64,000 nucleotides of DNA from Ureibacillus aquaedulcis (GCF_030418165.1 NZ_JAUHTQ010000003.1:354231-418230); one strand, 5' to 3'. Positions 45,452-56,092 are shown, numbered from the stretch's first letter. Made by a program: numbers and translations. The notes: generated from the sequence alone by a model not told the origin.

Positions 45452-45883
45452 CTATGCAGATGCAATCGAAACTTTACCTTCAATATCGATTCCAACATCA
45501 GCTTTTTTCAACAGATTTCCGATTGCACATGCTTTATCTGCGGCCAAGAATGCTCTATTAGCTAATTGCACTTGTTCTTCTGTTGCCCCTGCAGCCAGTA
45601 CCATCTGTGGATGATGGACGATTTTAAATCCTTCTTCTTTTGAATAGGAAATTTCGGAATCCATAGTATATTGATCCACAGGTAATTTTCTTGCTTCGAT
45701 CATAGCGACAAGGGTCATTGTATAGCAAGATGCAGCTGAAGTTAAAAGTAATCCTTTAGGTTCTGCACCTTCCCCATTACCGCCAAACTCTACTGGAATT
45801 TCGATCTTTGTTTCAAATCCACTGCCTTGAATTGTACCATTTCCTTTCACGTCACCATTCCAAACAGTTTTTATATTTGCCAT
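45452..45883 (-). CDS. OsmC/Ohr-family peroxiredoxin-like protein
   Basis: A 143-aa OsmC-fold protein. The two reactive Cys are seen in LLTSAASCYTMTLVAMIEAR and AFLAADKACAIGNLLKKA. They detoxify organic hydroperoxides in family members. GGGAGTG lies before ATG. Whether it is the Ohr, OsmC or YhfA type cannot be decided from the sequence. No OhrR regulator is next to it. A luciferase-like oxidoreductase gene lies upstream in the same direction, 267 bp away. Confidence 0.87.
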   Translation of the reverse strand: MANIKTVWNGDVKGNGTIQGSGFETKIEIPVEFGGNGEGAEPKGLLLTSAASCYTMTLVAMIEARKLPVDQYTMDSEISYSKEEGFKIVHHPQMVLAAGATEEQVQLANRAFLAADKACAIGNLLKKADVGIDIEGKVSIASA

Positions 45884-46150
45884 GCCAATTCACTCCCTAT
45901 GAAATCCAAAATCAACTTAACTATTTAACTAGTTATCTAGTAATAGAGTATTCAAAATTGTCTTATTTGTCAACCATTACCTTTAGCATTGATCATTAGG
46001 CCTAAAACAGAATGGTTTGATTTCTTACAAACTGAACATATCTATTTTATTAGCTAACCAAAAAAGTTAGTTGATTATAAATGAACATTCAGGATTTCTT
46101 TTTAAGATTGATTTACTCCCACTACATAAGTCTGCCTGCATACATGCTAC

Positions 46151-47155
46151 TTATGACTCAAACAACTCATCCACTAAGTGTTTTAAAATCTCATATGAGC
46201 GAATTTCTTTTTCTGATTCATATATATTGGACATCACGATAATTTCATCTACCTGATACGTCTTTTGGAATTCAATTAAATCATGACGAACAGTTTCCGC
46301 ATCACCCATTATTGTATAACCTAGTCTATTCTGAAGAATTTCTAGTTCAAATTGGGATAACGACTCAAGGTAGTTTTCAGTTGGCGGAATCAGCTTACTA
46401 AGATTATTTGTGTATATATCGATATATACTTGTAGATGACTCGTTGAAATAAAGAATGCCTCTTCCATTGAATCTGCTGCAATCACATTAATACAAGCAA
46501 ATACATAAGGCTCTTGTAAATAAGGAGAGGGTTTAAAATTTTGACGGTAAATAGCAAGTGCTTCTTCCATGGCGCTAGGTGAAAATTGAGCACCAAATGC
46601 ATAAGGTAAACCAAGATTCGCCGCGATTTTGGCTGAACTCGTTGACGAGCCCAATATATATAACGGTACATTCGTACCAACACCCGGATAAGCACGTACC
46701 TCTCCTTGTATGTTCTCATCCCCTACAAAACGCAAAATATCTTTCACTTCTCGTTCAAAGAAAAAAACTCCATTATGATTCGATCGACGAATCACATCGG
46801 CTGTTTTTTGATCTGTTCCTGGGGCACGCCCCAATGCTAAATCCACACGATTCGGAAATAATGTTTCAAGTGTTCCAAATTGCTCAGCTACCACTAATGG
46901 GGAATGGTTTGGCAGCATAATCCCCCCGGCCCCTACTCGAATCTCCTCGGTGTTTGCTAGTATATGTTGCACCATTACCACGGTAGCTGCACTGGCATAA
47001 GCATCGTGATTATGATGCTCCGCAAACCAGATTCGCTTGTAGCCCATCTTATCTACTGATTTAGCTAATGATACAGCAGAATCTATACCTTGCTTCATTA
47101 TTTCTCCTTGTCTTAGTGGAGCAATGGATAAAGCGGAAATATCAAATTTTTTCAT
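46151..47155 (-). CDS. LLM-class flavin-dependent oxidoreductase
   Basis: A 334-aa single-subunit member of the bacterial luciferase-like monooxygenase superfamily (MsnO8/YhbW type): KMGYKRIWFAEHHNHD, IRVGAGGIMLPNHSPLVVAEQFGTL, FPNRVDLALGRAPGTD and LYILGSSTSSAKIAANLGLPYAFG. It uses FMN on a small unknown substrate. GAGGTG precedes ATG. It is probably monocistronic, since the OsmC gene is 267 bp downstream. It is not a light-emitting luciferase. Confidence 0.88.
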   Translation of the reverse strand: MKKFDISALSIAPLRQGEIMKQGIDSAVSLAKSVDKMGYKRIWFAEHHNHDAYASAATVVMVQHILANTEEIRVGAGGIMLPNHSPLVVAEQFGTLETLFPNRVDLALGRAPGTDQKTADVIRRSNHNGVFFFEREVKDILRFVGDENIQGEVRAYPGVGTNVPLYILGSSTSSAKIAANLGLPYAFGAQFSPSAMEEALAIYRQNFKPSPYLQEPYVFACINVIAADSMEEAFFISTSHLQVYIDIYTNNLSKLIPPTENYLESLSQFELEILQNRLGYTIMGDAETVRHDLIEFQKTYQVDEIIVMSNIYESEKEIRSYEILKHLVDELFES

Positions 47156-47323
47156 TGTTTCACCTCAAAATTAAATTATTACAAATACATCTAGTAAGCG
47201 CTAATTGCTTGCAACTATGTACGTTTTTTAATATCTTCTGCTCTAAAGGTTATACTTTCTTAACCAATCAATACATAGCCAAAATAAAGTTTTTTTACGA
47301 ATTCACCTTATTTTATAAGTTTT

Positions 47324-47379
47324 AAAAAAACTAAAAGCCCTACTCCCGATTAAAAAATTACCAGGAAAGGACTTTTAGG
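47324..47379 (-). terminator. Terminator of the second chemoreceptor gene
   Basis: On the minus strand CTAAAAGTCCT and AGGGCTTTTAG form a stem with a long loop and are followed by TTTTTTT. Confidence 0.65.
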
Positions 47380-47412
47380 TATATGGCATAATTTTTCTAT
47401 ATTACTATATCA

Positions 47413-49176
47413 TTACTTGCTGTAATTAAATTTGGAAACAGTAACTTTCAAATTCTCACTCAACTCGCTTAATTTTTCAGCGGATTGTGCAACTTCATCG
47501 ATGCCTTTTAATTGTTCTTCCGTTGAAGCAGAAATCTGTTGTGTAGAAGCTGCTGATTCTTCAGTGAAAGCTGATATACTGTCAACTGATTTTAGCACTT
47601 CACTTTGCAATTGATTCATGCTTAATACCCCGTTATTAATGTGTTGGATCGATTGTGCTATATTGCGAATTGAATTATTGATTGTTTCAAAAACTTGCTC
47701 TGTATCTTTTACCACAGTTTGTTGCTCAGTTGTAATGGCTTCAGTCGTTTCAACAGCTGCTGTTGCATTATTTGACTCACTTACAATCAATTGAATTGTT
47801 GTTCTGATTTCATGAGTAGCTTGTGAGGACTGCTCTGCCAATTTTCGAACTTCTTCTGCTACAACTGCAAAACCTTTTCCATGTTCTCCTGCACGAGCAG
47901 CCTCAATACTAGCATTTAAAGCCAGCAGATTTGTTTGGTTAGAGATATCATTGATCACGTCGATAATCTTTTCGATGTCCTGTATCTTGGTTGTTAATGT
48001 TGTAATAACTTGACTTACCTGACCGAGAACCTCATTCGTCTTTACCGAAGAATCTTTTAATGTATTGATCTGCATAATTCCACTATTGCTTGCTTGGTCA
48101 GCTTCTTGTGATTGCTGAAGCATTTCTGTTGCATTTTGTTTTACCTTTTCGATTTGCTCCGATAATTCTCTCGTTCTTTCATTTGTCACTTCCGCATCTT
48201 GTGCCCCTTGAGAAGCTCCCATAGCGATATCATCAAGTGTATTGACTATATCGGCTACTGACGCGGCTACCTCTTCAGAAATTGCACTCATACTAACAGA
48301 TGACTCAACAACTTGTATAACCGAATCGTCAAGTGAACGGACAAGATTATTCAAGTTTTCATTCATTATATTGACAGACTCCGTTAACTGACCCAATTCA
48401 TCTCTTGCACCAATTTCCAATGCTGAAGTTGTAAGGTCTCCCTCAGAAATTTTAGTAGTTACTGTAACTAACTGCTTTATTCTTTTAATTGTCCGAATGA
48501 TAAACAATGTTCCAATAGCTATAATCAGAACAATGATTATGACAGCAATTCCTATACTAAATAGGAACATCTTTTTATACTCTTCTTCAAATTTCACAAC
48601 TTCGTCTTCTGCATAAACATCAGAGATGTCACCAAGCTGATCGAGACTATTCCTTGCCTCAAGGAATATACTCATATTTGCTTTACTTTGTTGTTCCAAT
48701 TGGCTTCTTCCAGCTATTGGTGTTGCCTGAATTTGATCAATAAGATCAGTTGTTTCGTTTTCCCACTGTGAAAAGAAAGTTTCAAAGTTATCGAAGTTAT
48801 CCTCCAGGGTTAATCCTGTTTCGGGATTTTTTAGTGTTCCATATATCTCATTACTTTCATAGTTTTCCTTGGTACTCTTTATTCGATCCTTAATTTCCTT
48901 CATATTTCCATTAAAGTCCTCAAGTGCTGCCTGAAACTCCGTATCATCTTCACTAAGTATCATGGAGTTTAGTGAATTATTTGCTTGATATAAATCCCTG
49001 TCCGCGTGAATCAATTGAGTTGATGATATGTATGCATCCTGATAAATAGTATCAATTAGTCCATCGGTACTACTTTTTCCGGAAATCAGTATAAATGTTA
49101 TTACTAGGACCAAAGTAATAACTGGCAAAGCTAATAAAGCAGATAATTTAGTTGCTATCGAGCTCTTTCTAAACAT
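47413..49176 (-). CDS. Methyl-accepting chemotaxis protein with four-helix-bundle sensor
   Basis: A 587-aa receptor. Helix 1 (about 12-35), an external all-helical sensor (35-205, no Cache fold; [15 protein letters not shown]), helix 2 (210-232), HAMP (235-285) and the signalling tip [23 protein letters not shown]. The ATG at 49176 gives a typical short cytoplasmic N-terminus ([12 protein letters not shown]); the longer frame adds 26 residues without a good site. It is not in an operon with other chemotaxis genes. It is a distant paralogue of the 43074-44789 receptor only in the cytoplasmic half. Confidence 0.87.
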   Translation of the reverse strand: MFRKSSIATKLSALLALPVITLVLVITFILISGKSSTDGLIDTIYQDAYISSTQLIHADRDLYQANNSLNSMILSEDDTEFQAALEDFNGNMKEIKDRIKSTKENYESNEIYGTLKNPETGLTLEDNFDNFETFFSQWENETTDLIDQIQATPIAGRSQLEQQSKANMSIFLEARNSLDQLGDISDVYAEDEVVKFEEEYKKMFLFSIGIAVIIIVLIIAIGTLFIIRTIKRIKQLVTVTTKISEGDLTTSALEIGARDELGQLTESVNIMNENLNNLVRSLDDSVIQVVESSVSMSAISEEVAASVADIVNTLDDIAMGASQGAQDAEVTNERTRELSEQIEKVKQNATEMLQQSQEADQASNSGIMQINTLKDSSVKTNEVLGQVSQVITTLTTKIQDIEKIIDVINDISNQTNLLALNASIEAARAGEHGKGFAVVAEEVRKLAEQSSQATHEIRTTIQLIVSESNNATAAVETTEAITTEQQTVVKDTEQVFETINNSIRNIAQSIQHINNGVLSMNQLQSEVLKSVDSISAFTEESAASTQQISASTEEQLKGIDEVAQSAEKLSELSENLKVTVSKFNYSK

Positions 49177-49400
49177 TTTTTCACATCCTGATGGGTATTT
49201 TTTAAATTTTTGACTAGTTATTTGGAAATAATATATTAAAATTACAGAATTCACATAAAATAGTCAATATGATTTAAGTATTTTATAATTGGCAAAAATA
49301 TCATAATTATCTAATAAAATAGGATTAAAAAGTTTGGTCTATGTATTTTGGATTATGAATTTTCCAAAGGATCTTATGTTTCCCACCATATTTCCATTAA
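49177..49400. other. Gene-free AT-rich stretch
   Basis: This gap between the chemoreceptor start and the DHA2 terminator holds the receptor's binding site (AGGATG) and AT-rich DNA. No promoter, riboswitch or ORF could be supported. Confidence 0.5.
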
Positions 49401-49448
49401 AATAAAAAACACTCACAAACCTTGATCCAACAAAATTTGTGAGTGTTA
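49401..49448 (-). terminator. Terminator of the DHA2 exporter operon
   Basis: On the minus strand AACACTCACAAA and TTTGTGAGTGTT form a stem and are followed by TTTTTTA. Confidence 0.82.
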
Positions 49449-49493
49449 TATTCCTTTTTAATCCTACAGAACGTGGGACAAATTTATTTTGAA

Positions 49494-50915
49494 CTATTTG
49501 CTTGCCCCTACTTTAGAGCGTATAAACAGAAGTGCCAAGATTGCACCTACAAAAGCAGCGATTCCTCCCCAGAAGAAAGCTTGTTGGTACCCTTCGTTCA
49601 GAGCGGCCAACGACGTTTCTGTACTCGCGGCTGAAGTTGCAGCTGCGATGGATACTAAGATAGCTAAACCGACTGCCGATCCGACCTGATATGTTGTGTT
49701 ATATAAACCAGATGCAAGACCGGACTCTTGTTCCTTAGCTTCGGATACCGCTGCCGTAGTTGCAGGGAGATAAGCTAAAGCATTACCGAGGGCGGCTAGC
49801 AGAAGAGGGATGAATACGTCAATCCAATAGCTTCCATACGTTGTATTTCCGGAAAATAAGAGCCCTGCAATTCCGAGTATAACAAATCCGAAAGCCATCG
49901 TAATTTTCATGCCGAGCTTTGCCATCACTTTTTCTGCTAAAACAATCATAAAGATAGCAATTAGAATCGGACCTGGCAACATGCCCATTGCGGCCATAAA
50001 CGGCTCAAATTTCATTACCTGCTGTAAATATAGAATCAGGAAATAAATCAATGGGAACCAAGCTACTGATAGCAAGATGAGTGAAACATTCCCTGCCGCC
50101 AAGTTTGGTGTCTTGAAAATACCAAGTGGCATAAGGGGTTCTTTTCTAAACGCTTGCATAAGGATGAAGATAACGAATAAAATAGCTCCGATTATTAATG
50201 GCAATAGAGTAGAGAGTGATTGCCAGCCATTTTGCTCGGCCGTTACGATTCCGTATACAATCAAGACCAGGGATGCTGTAACAGAAAGAGCACCAGCATA
50301 ATCGATTTTACCGCTTTTCTTAGTGCCTTTTTCCAGCAATTTTGGCGCCAATACCAAGACTAGTATACCAACTGGTACGTAGAATAATAACGTCCACCTC
50401 CAGCTAAGCAACTGTGTTAGGACACCTCCAAGGACAATACCAAGTGAACCGCCCGCTGCTCCGGAAAGACCCCAGAACGCTAGCGCCTTACCCATTTCCT
50501 TTTTATCCCCACTAAACAAAATCATGATAATGGAAAGCGCAGCTGGTGCAATCAAGGCAGAACCAGCACCTTGTACTGCTCGTGAAACATTAAGAGACAT
50601 TTCATTCCATGCTAAACCGGCAAATAGGGATGAAACCGTTAAAATCGAAACCCCCCACATAAAAATACGTCGGTGACCAAATAAATCGGCTAATCTTCCC
50701 CCTAATAGCAGCAGCCCCCCAAACAAAATGAGAAAGGCGTTCATGACCCATTGCAAGTTTGCTTCTGTATAGCCTACGTCACTTTTAATAGCAGGCAATG
50801 CAACTTGAACAATCGCGCTATCCATCATTACGAGGAAATTTGCGAAGCATAATAAAATAAGGGCTTTCCAGCGCTTTCGATTAGGCTGCAGGTTTGTATT
50901 TAAATTTGCTGACAT
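49494..50915 (-). CDS. DHA2-type MFS drug:H+ antiporter (14 helices)
   Basis: A 473-aa exporter of the EmrB/QacA group. There are about fourteen hydrophobic helices, LGGRLADLFGHRRIFMWG as motif A, and SGAAGGSLGIVLGGVLTQ with WRWTLLFYVPVG as motif C. It pumps cationic or lipophilic drugs, with specificity unknown. The binding site AGGGGG is 10-12 bp from ATG. Only 25 bp separate it from the small reductase-like gene upstream, so the two are co-transcribed. The MFS at 3885-5153 is unrelated to it beyond the fold. Confidence 0.87.
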   Translation of the reverse strand: MSANLNTNLQPNRKRWKALILLCFANFLVMMDSAIVQVALPAIKSDVGYTEANLQWVMNAFLILFGGLLLLGGRLADLFGHRRIFMWGVSILTVSSLFAGLAWNEMSLNVSRAVQGAGSALIAPAALSIIMILFSGDKKEMGKALAFWGLSGAAGGSLGIVLGGVLTQLLSWRWTLLFYVPVGILVLVLAPKLLEKGTKKSGKIDYAGALSVTASLVLIVYGIVTAEQNGWQSLSTLLPLIIGAILFVIFILMQAFRKEPLMPLGIFKTPNLAAGNVSLILLSVAWFPLIYFLILYLQQVMKFEPFMAAMGMLPGPILIAIFMIVLAEKVMAKLGMKITMAFGFVILGIAGLLFSGNTTYGSYWIDVFIPLLLAALGNALAYLPATTAAVSEAKEQESGLASGLYNTTYQVGSAVGLAILVSIAAATSAASTETSLAALNEGYQQAFFWGGIAAFVGAILALLFIRSKVGASK

Positions 50916-50940
50916 ATATGAATTGCCCCCTATTTATCGA

Positions 50941-51561
50941 TTAATTGTTTAATAATTGCCCTCTGCCGATTCGTTTTATAAATTTATGGAGCGGCTCCCG
51001 CTTTTTCCCCATTTCGGCATAGACATCAATGATTTTTTCTACCGTTTCATACAGTTCCTCCGGCGTTAAATTTTCGCTCAGCAAGAACCCGACCTCCGCG
51101 TCTTTCCCTTTCGCTTTTCCTCCAACATATAAATTGTAATGATCCCGAATTTTCATCACTCCTATATCGCTCAACATAGGCTCGCCACAACCAATAGGAC
51201 AACCTGTATAGGCAACTCTTACAGTGAATGGCACAGCTCTCCCGGCAGTACGGCGATTTAACTCTTTTGCAACCGGCATTCCTTCCTCTAATTCGCCTTT
51301 GCAAAAATTACAGGTTCTCAAGCTTTTTACGAAGTTCCCCACTGGATAGCACGACAATCCAACACTTTGGAATTCTGCTATGATTTCTTCTTTTCTATCT
51401 TCAAGGATTTCTATATAAAGTTGTTGGAAAGTAGTTAACTCAATTTCCTCGTCTTCATTCATATATTTTGAAATCGTCATGAGTTGTTTTGAATTGAGTT
51501 TTGCCCCAAACCCGATTCCCCCATTAATAGCGATTTTTACTTTTTTAACGCTTTCTTCCAT
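50941..51561 (-). CDS. Small sulfite/nitrite reductase-like [4Fe-4S] protein
   Basis: A 206-aa single-module protein of the sulfite/nitrite reductase superfamily. The N-terminal half has a ferredoxin-like domain (VKIAINGGIGFGAKLNSKQL). The iron-sulfur/siroheme part has LRTCNFCKGELEEG and AYTGCPIGCGEPMLSDIGV (CxxC and CxxxC). The usual first motif is C-x5-C, so this site is altered. It is far shorter than full enzymes (about 500-600 aa) and resembles small dissimilatory sulfite reductase-like proteins. It shares a transcript with an exporter. The reaction is unknown. Confidence 0.72.
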   Translation of the reverse strand: MEESVKKVKIAINGGIGFGAKLNSKQLMTISKYMNEDEEIELTTFQQLYIEILEDRKEEIIAEFQSVGLSCYPVGNFVKSLRTCNFCKGELEEGMPVAKELNRRTAGRAVPFTVRVAYTGCPIGCGEPMLSDIGVMKIRDHYNLYVGGKAKGKDAEVGFLLSENLTPEELYETVEKIIDVYAEMGKKREPLHKFIKRIGRGQLLNN

Positions 51562-51627
51562 AGAAGTTTTTCTCCTTCATATTCATTTACTATACGGTGG
51601 TTAGGTATATAATTCTCAAAATTCATA

Positions 51628-51651
51628 CCTGCCACTAGAACTAGTGACAGG
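51628..51651 (-). terminator. Terminator of copA
   Basis: On the minus strand CCTGTCACTAG and CTAGTGGCAGG form a stem; the following T tract (TATGAATTTT) is weak. Confidence 0.6.
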
Positions 51652-51667
51652 TCATGTCATTATATTT

Positions 51668-53890
51668 TTATTTGTTTAATTTTACTCTCTGTAAACGCAA
51701 GGCATTTAATACGACCGACACGGAACTGAATGCCATCGCTGCACCAGCAACCCATGGTGCAAGGAAACCTGCTGCGGCAATTGGAATCCCGACAGTATTA
51801 TAGGCAAATGCCCAGAATAGATTTTGCTTAATATTGCGCATCGTTTTGCGACTCATTAAAATCGCATCGGCAATGCTATTTAAATCGCCTCGAATAAGTG
51901 TAATATCCGCTGCCTCCATTGCAACATCTGTACCTGTACCGATGGCCATGCCAATATCAGCTGTAGCTAGTGCGGGTGCATCATTGATGCCATCGCCAAC
52001 CATCGCTACCTTTTTACCTTGTTCTTGCAGTTTTTTAACTTCTTCTGCTTTCCCTTCAGGAAGCACTTCCGCAATCACTTCATCGACGCCTACCTCTTTA
52101 CCGATTGCTTGAGCAGTACGTTCATTATCCCCAGTCATCATGATTACCTTGATGCCCATATCTTGTAATCGGCGTACCGCTTCACGAGAGGTATCTTTAA
52201 TAGTATCTGCTACCGCAACCATCCCTGCATATTGGCCATTGATTCCAGCCAGCATTGCCGTTTTACCGTTCTTCTCCAATTCCTCCATTACTGGAAGGAC
52301 CGCTGTAATATCAATTCCATATTGTTGCATAAGTTTACGTGTACCAATAATCACGCCTTGGCCTGAGATTGTCGCTTGCACACCGTAGCCTGGAATTGCT
52401 TCAAAAAATTGAATCTTGCCAAGTTCAATGCCTTTCTCCTGGATCCCTTGGACGATTGCTTGTGCCAATGGGTGCTCTGATTGCTTTTCTGCTGCACCAA
52501 TCAGCGACAAGAAGTTTTGTTCATCCTTGCCTTCTGCTACCAGTACATCAGTCAAGACAGGTTTACCATGAGTAACAGTACCGGTTTTATCGACTACTAC
52601 TGTGTCAATGCTTTGTGTTTGCTCTAAATGCTCGCCGCCTTTGAACAGAATACCAAATTCTGCTGCACGGCCCGAACCTGCCATAATGGAAGTTGGTGTA
52701 GCTAAACCAAGTGCACATGGACAAGCAATGACAAGTACCGCTATTAACACTTCAAGTGCAGGTGTAAATTCACCTGGATGAACCCAAATAATCCAAACGA
52801 GGAAGGTAAGGATGGCAATCCCCACTACGATCGGTACGAAAATACCTGAGATTTGGTCCGCCATACGCTGAATTGGCGCTTTAGAACCTTGGGCATCTTC
52901 TACCACTTTTATAATTTGGGCTAATGCAGTATCACGCCCCACTTTTGTAGCTGTCATTTTGATGAAGCCATTTTTATTAATGGTAGAGCCGTATAATACA
53001 TCCCCACTCTTTTTATCCACTGGTAAACTTTCACCTGTCAGCATGGATTCATCAACAGCTGTTGTTCCTTCTGCTACTTCACCATCAACCGGAATTTTTT
53101 CGCCCGGTTTTACAAGTATCGTATCACCAATGACTACTTCTTCCAGCGGTACTTCTTTTTCCACTCCATCACGTACAACGATGGCTGTTTTCGCTTGAAG
53201 CCCCATCAGTTTCTTAATGGCTTCAGATGAACGACCTTTTGCTTTTGCCTCGAATAATTTCCCTAAAAGAATCAGGGTAATCAGAACAGCACTCGTTTCA
53301 AAATACAGATGTGGCCCGTGGTGCGTTCCTGCTGTTACAATTGCTTGATAAAGACTGTAAAAATACGCGGCTGATGTACCCATGACAACCAGCACATCCA
53401 TATTGGCACTGCCATTTCTTAGGGCTTTATAAGCACCTACATAAAACTGTTTCCCGATGATAAATTGCACCGGTGTTGCCAATATCAATTGCACCCATGG
53501 ATTCATTAGGAACTCTGGTACATATAAAAACGATGTAAATGAAAAGTGACCAACCATCGTCCATAACAATGGCAACGAAAGAATTGCAGAAATGATAAAT
53601 TTCCGTTGTTGATCTTTAATGTGCTTCTCGCGGTGGTCGGCTTGTTCTCTATCCTCTTGCTTTTGGTGTGCACCATAACCAAGCTTTTCTACTTTTGCAA
53701 TAATATCTGAAATCGTTACTTCCGATGGATTAAACTCAATCGTTGCTTTTTCAAGAGCTAAATTGACAGATGCTACGTCGACACCTTCCATTTTATTAAG
53801 CCCTTTTTCTATTCGTGTCGCACATGCCGCACAAGTCATACCAGTAATTTGAAGGCTCGCTTCTTTTATTTTGCTAGTTTCTGTACTCAT
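51668..53890 (-). CDS. copA: Copper-exporting P1B-type ATPase CopA
   Basis: A 740-aa copper pump. One N-terminal HMA domain with [16 protein letters not shown] (CxxC, residues about 12-80) precedes eight membrane helices. Typical motifs are CPC in [13 protein letters not shown], phosphorylation site [13 protein letters not shown], and [11 protein letters not shown]. subtilis CopA has two HMA domains, so this version is shorter. ATG 53890, 8 bp after GAGGTGG, is preferred over the GTG at 53902 inside the binding site. It is the last of three copper genes in a row. A CsoR-type operator lies ahead of it. Confidence 0.92.
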   Translation of the reverse strand: MSTETSKIKEASLQITGMTCAACATRIEKGLNKMEGVDVASVNLALEKATIEFNPSEVTISDIIAKVEKLGYGAHQKQEDREQADHREKHIKDQQRKFIISAILSLPLLWTMVGHFSFTSFLYVPEFLMNPWVQLILATPVQFIIGKQFYVGAYKALRNGSANMDVLVVMGTSAAYFYSLYQAIVTAGTHHGPHLYFETSAVLITLILLGKLFEAKAKGRSSEAIKKLMGLQAKTAIVVRDGVEKEVPLEEVVIGDTILVKPGEKIPVDGEVAEGTTAVDESMLTGESLPVDKKSGDVLYGSTINKNGFIKMTATKVGRDTALAQIIKVVEDAQGSKAPIQRMADQISGIFVPIVVGIAILTFLVWIIWVHPGEFTPALEVLIAVLVIACPCALGLATPTSIMAGSGRAAEFGILFKGGEHLEQTQSIDTVVVDKTGTVTHGKPVLTDVLVAEGKDEQNFLSLIGAAEKQSEHPLAQAIVQGIQEKGIELGKIQFFEAIPGYGVQATISGQGVIIGTRKLMQQYGIDITAVLPVMEELEKNGKTAMLAGINGQYAGMVAVADTIKDTSREAVRRLQDMGIKVIMMTGDNERTAQAIGKEVGVDEVIAEVLPEGKAEEVKKLQEQGKKVAMVGDGINDAPALATADIGMAIGTGTDVAMEAADITLIRGDLNSIADAILMSRKTMRNIKQNLFWAFAYNTVGIPIAAAGFLAPWVAGAAMAFSSVSVVLNALRLQRVKLNK

Positions 53891-53911
53891 ATTTGTTTCC
53901 ACCTCTATCCA

Positions 53912-53928
53912 ATACCTATATAGGGTAT
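53912..53928 (-). promoter_or_regulatory. Candidate CsoR operator upstream of copA
   Basis: The palindrome ATACC-TATATAG-GGTAT lies between copZ and copA. It has the ATACC / GGTAT arms of CsoR operators, with an AT-rich centre. It suggests separate copper control of copA. Confidence 0.5.
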
Positions 53929-53965
53929 ATTTTTATGAAAATAAGAGAGTGCTGCAATAGCACTC

Positions 53966-54172
53966 TTATACTACGTCATATCCTTGTTCTTCAATTGTCT
54001 CTTTAATTTTATCCAGCGTGATTTGTGACTCATTAAAGGATACATCAACCAAAGCTTCGTCTAATTTAACAGCTACTCCGTTTACTCCTTCTAATTCACC
54101 AACACTTCCTTCTACAGCTTTTACACAATGACCGCATGACATACCTTGGACATTTAAAGTTACGTTTTGCAT
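53966..54172 (-). CDS. copZ: Copper chaperone CopZ
   Basis: A 68-aa HMA-domain protein with GMSCGHCVKAVEG (MxCxxC), which carries Cu(I) to CopA. Length and fold are those of CopZ. GGGGAG precedes the ATG. It lies between csoR and copA on the same strand. The paired HMA domain of CopA suggests direct transfer. Confidence 0.93.
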   Translation of the reverse strand: MQNVTLNVQGMSCGHCVKAVEGSVGELEGVNGVAVKLDEALVDVSFNESQITLDKIKETIEEQGYDVV

Positions 54173-54238
54173 AATATTCTCCCCTTGTTTTTAATTTTTA
54201 AGCATCTACGCTAATGAGCAACATATTGCTCAGTTAAA

Positions 54239-54559
54239 TTATTTTTTCATTAGTTTTTGGATGGTTACAACCAATTCATCAAGTACCGCTTCATCACCTT
54301 CTGAAAGACGATCTACGACACAGCCTTTTAAGTGACCCTCTAAAAGAATTTTAGCTACACTATTTAATGCAGATTGTGTGGCAGAAAGTTGTGTAATAAC
54401 ATCATCACAGTACACGTCTTTCTCGATCATCCCTTTAATGCCTCGAATTTGTCCTTCAATCCTGTTAAGTCTTGTAGTTAAATCCTTTTTTACGCGCTCT
54501 GGATGATGACTTTTTCGGGAACACGACACATTATTTACATCGAAAACTGCTTCTTCCAT
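54239..54559 (-). CDS. csoR: Copper-sensing repressor CsoR
   Basis: A 106-aa helical repressor of the CsoR/RcnR family. The copper ligands of the family are visible: Cys in KDVYCDDV, His and Cys in EGHLKGCVV (H-x3-C). RLNRIEGQIRGIKGMIE is the conserved first helix. AGGAGG lies ahead of ATG. It is expected to repress copZ and copA and itself. A matching operator covers the region before its start. Confidence 0.9.
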   Translation of the reverse strand: MEEAVFDVNNVSCSRKSHHPERVKKDLTTRLNRIEGQIRGIKGMIEKDVYCDDVITQLSATQSALNSVAKILLEGHLKGCVVDRLSEGDEAVLDELVVTIQKLMKK

Positions 54560-54587
54560 CAGTTCAACCTCCTAACATGTTTTCATA

Positions 54588-54612
54588 CTACCATACCCCT
54601 GTGTGGTATGTA
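54588..54612. promoter_or_regulatory. CsoR operator upstream of csoR
   Basis: CATACCCC-TGT-GTGGTATG, extended to TACCATACC / GGTATGTA, is a pseudo-palindrome like known CsoR sites. It lies about 30-55 bp before the csoR start. Confidence 0.65.
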
Positions 54613-54821
54613 AAGAGAAAAGTTTTTCTTCATAAAGAGCAAGTACAAATCAATAATTTAAGCGGAGACACGGCTTGTTGACTATCATGATTAGAGTTAT
54701 CCATTTTCATAATTCTATTCTAAATACGTACTTACGAAATCATTACAATTTACGAATTAACAAAAATGCGTGCTGTAATAGTTGCTTCCTTAAATAGCTT
54801 AGGTGCAACAGCTTGCCCAAT

Positions 54822-55799
54822 TTATTTCTTGGAAGCATCTTTTAATATCAAATTAGGGACTGCCTTGATATAGATTAATTCCCCCATTAACTCCACAATA
54901 GTTTGTGTTACAATCACAGCTGCCGCTACCGATGCCCAGGATTCGGGTAATGCCAACGCCAATGGAAGGACGACAAGGGAGTTGCGTGTACCGGTACTAA
55001 AGATCAGCGCTCTCCCTGCCCCCGTTTCCAGTTTGAATGAAACGGCGATGAAACGGGAAATAATGGGTGTAATTATTAAAAACAAAATATAGATAGGGAT
55101 TACACGTGCAATTACATGGAAGTCACTATATACCTTCCCTATTTGTGATGCAACTACAGCAATTAATACAAACGCCATAAATGGTACTGGCAGCCATGCT
55201 GTATTATCCAACACTTTTTTACCTGATGCGTTGTTTTTAGCCCATAATTGAGTCATTACGGCTACTATTAACGGCGCAACTATAAGTAAGAGAAAGGCTT
55301 CTAAAAACGACTCTATCCGAACTATCCCTGCCATATTTTCACCTATAAATAACCAGAGGTACAAAGGCAGCAAAATCATTTGCACTACAAATAAAATAGG
55401 CGTAGCAGCCAGCATTAATTTCTCATTTCCCCTACCCAGCCCGGTAAAAACAATTACATAATCGATACACGGTGTCAGCAACACCAAACAAACCCCTAAT
55501 AATACCGGTGTGGATTGCGGAATTAATAATGTTAGAATCCAAACAATAATTGGGACCGCCATAAAATTTCCTACGAGCAATGCACCCATAAATCTAAGGT
55601 TTGAAATGGACTCTTGCAATTTCAAAAATGGAATTTGAGCGAACATCCCATACATGAGAACAGCAATGAGCGGCGAGATTGTCCAGGCCAGGCCGGTTCC
55701 TAAATGATTATTAGATAGACCTATTATTCCTCCAAGAATTAAAGAAAAAACATATATCCAAATTTGATGATTTTCTAATTTCTCCCTCGTGGTATTCAC
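54822..55799 (-). CDS. ACR3/BASS-superfamily arsenite efflux pump-like protein
   Basis: A 325-aa protein with about ten membrane helices, belonging to the ACR3 arsenite exporter/bile-acid:Na+ symporter superfamily. VCLVLLTPCIDYVIVFTGLGRGN and GRALIFSTGTRNSLVVLPLALA are the crossover motifs that include the ACR3-like Cys. Its closeness to the copper and cadmium genes suggests metalloid or metal export. No arsC lies nearby. It is divergent from an ArsR gene, with the operators of the latter in between. Substrate is by family only. Confidence 0.8.
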   Translation of the reverse strand: MNTTREKLENHQIWIYVFSLILGGIIGLSNNHLGTGLAWTISPLIAVLMYGMFAQIPFLKLQESISNLRFMGALLVGNFMAVPIIVWILTLLIPQSTPVLLGVCLVLLTPCIDYVIVFTGLGRGNEKLMLAATPILFVVQMILLPLYLWLFIGENMAGIVRIESFLEAFLLLIVAPLIVAVMTQLWAKNNASGKKVLDNTAWLPVPFMAFVLIAVVASQIGKVYSDFHVIARVIPIYILFLIITPIISRFIAVSFKLETGAGRALIFSTGTRNSLVVLPLALALPESWASVAAAVIVTQTIVELMGELIYIKAVPNLILKDASKK

Positions 55800-56029
55800 T
55801 CTATTCCCCCTTTCCTTATGTGGCTTCTTTCAAGACTTCTTTCAAGAACTTCAAATCTACTTACATAATCAAAGTTATCATAAGTATAACATGGTCAATA
55901 CCTACAAAATCTCAATTACATTTCATATGTATTGGCTTACTCGGACACACTTGTCATCTGTCCTTCCTTAATAACCACATTCCCTCCTAGACAATGAGTT
56001 TATAATTTTCAAATTTTTTCAAAATATTA

Positions 56030-56092
56030 TTGACACACATATTAGTAAATACTAATATGATAACAATAATACATATTAGTCCACACTAATAT
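56030..56092 (+). promoter_or_regulatory. Promoter with two identical-arm ArsR operators
   Basis: TTGACA (56030-56035) and TAATAT (56053-56058) are 17 bp apart. Two palindromes, ATATTAGT-N4-ACTAATAT, occur at 56039-56058 and 56073-56092 with identical arms, 34 bp centre to centre. The first covers the -10 and spacer, the second lies near the transcription start. This would give tight repression of the cadA operon and perhaps of the divergent pump. Confidence 0.8.
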
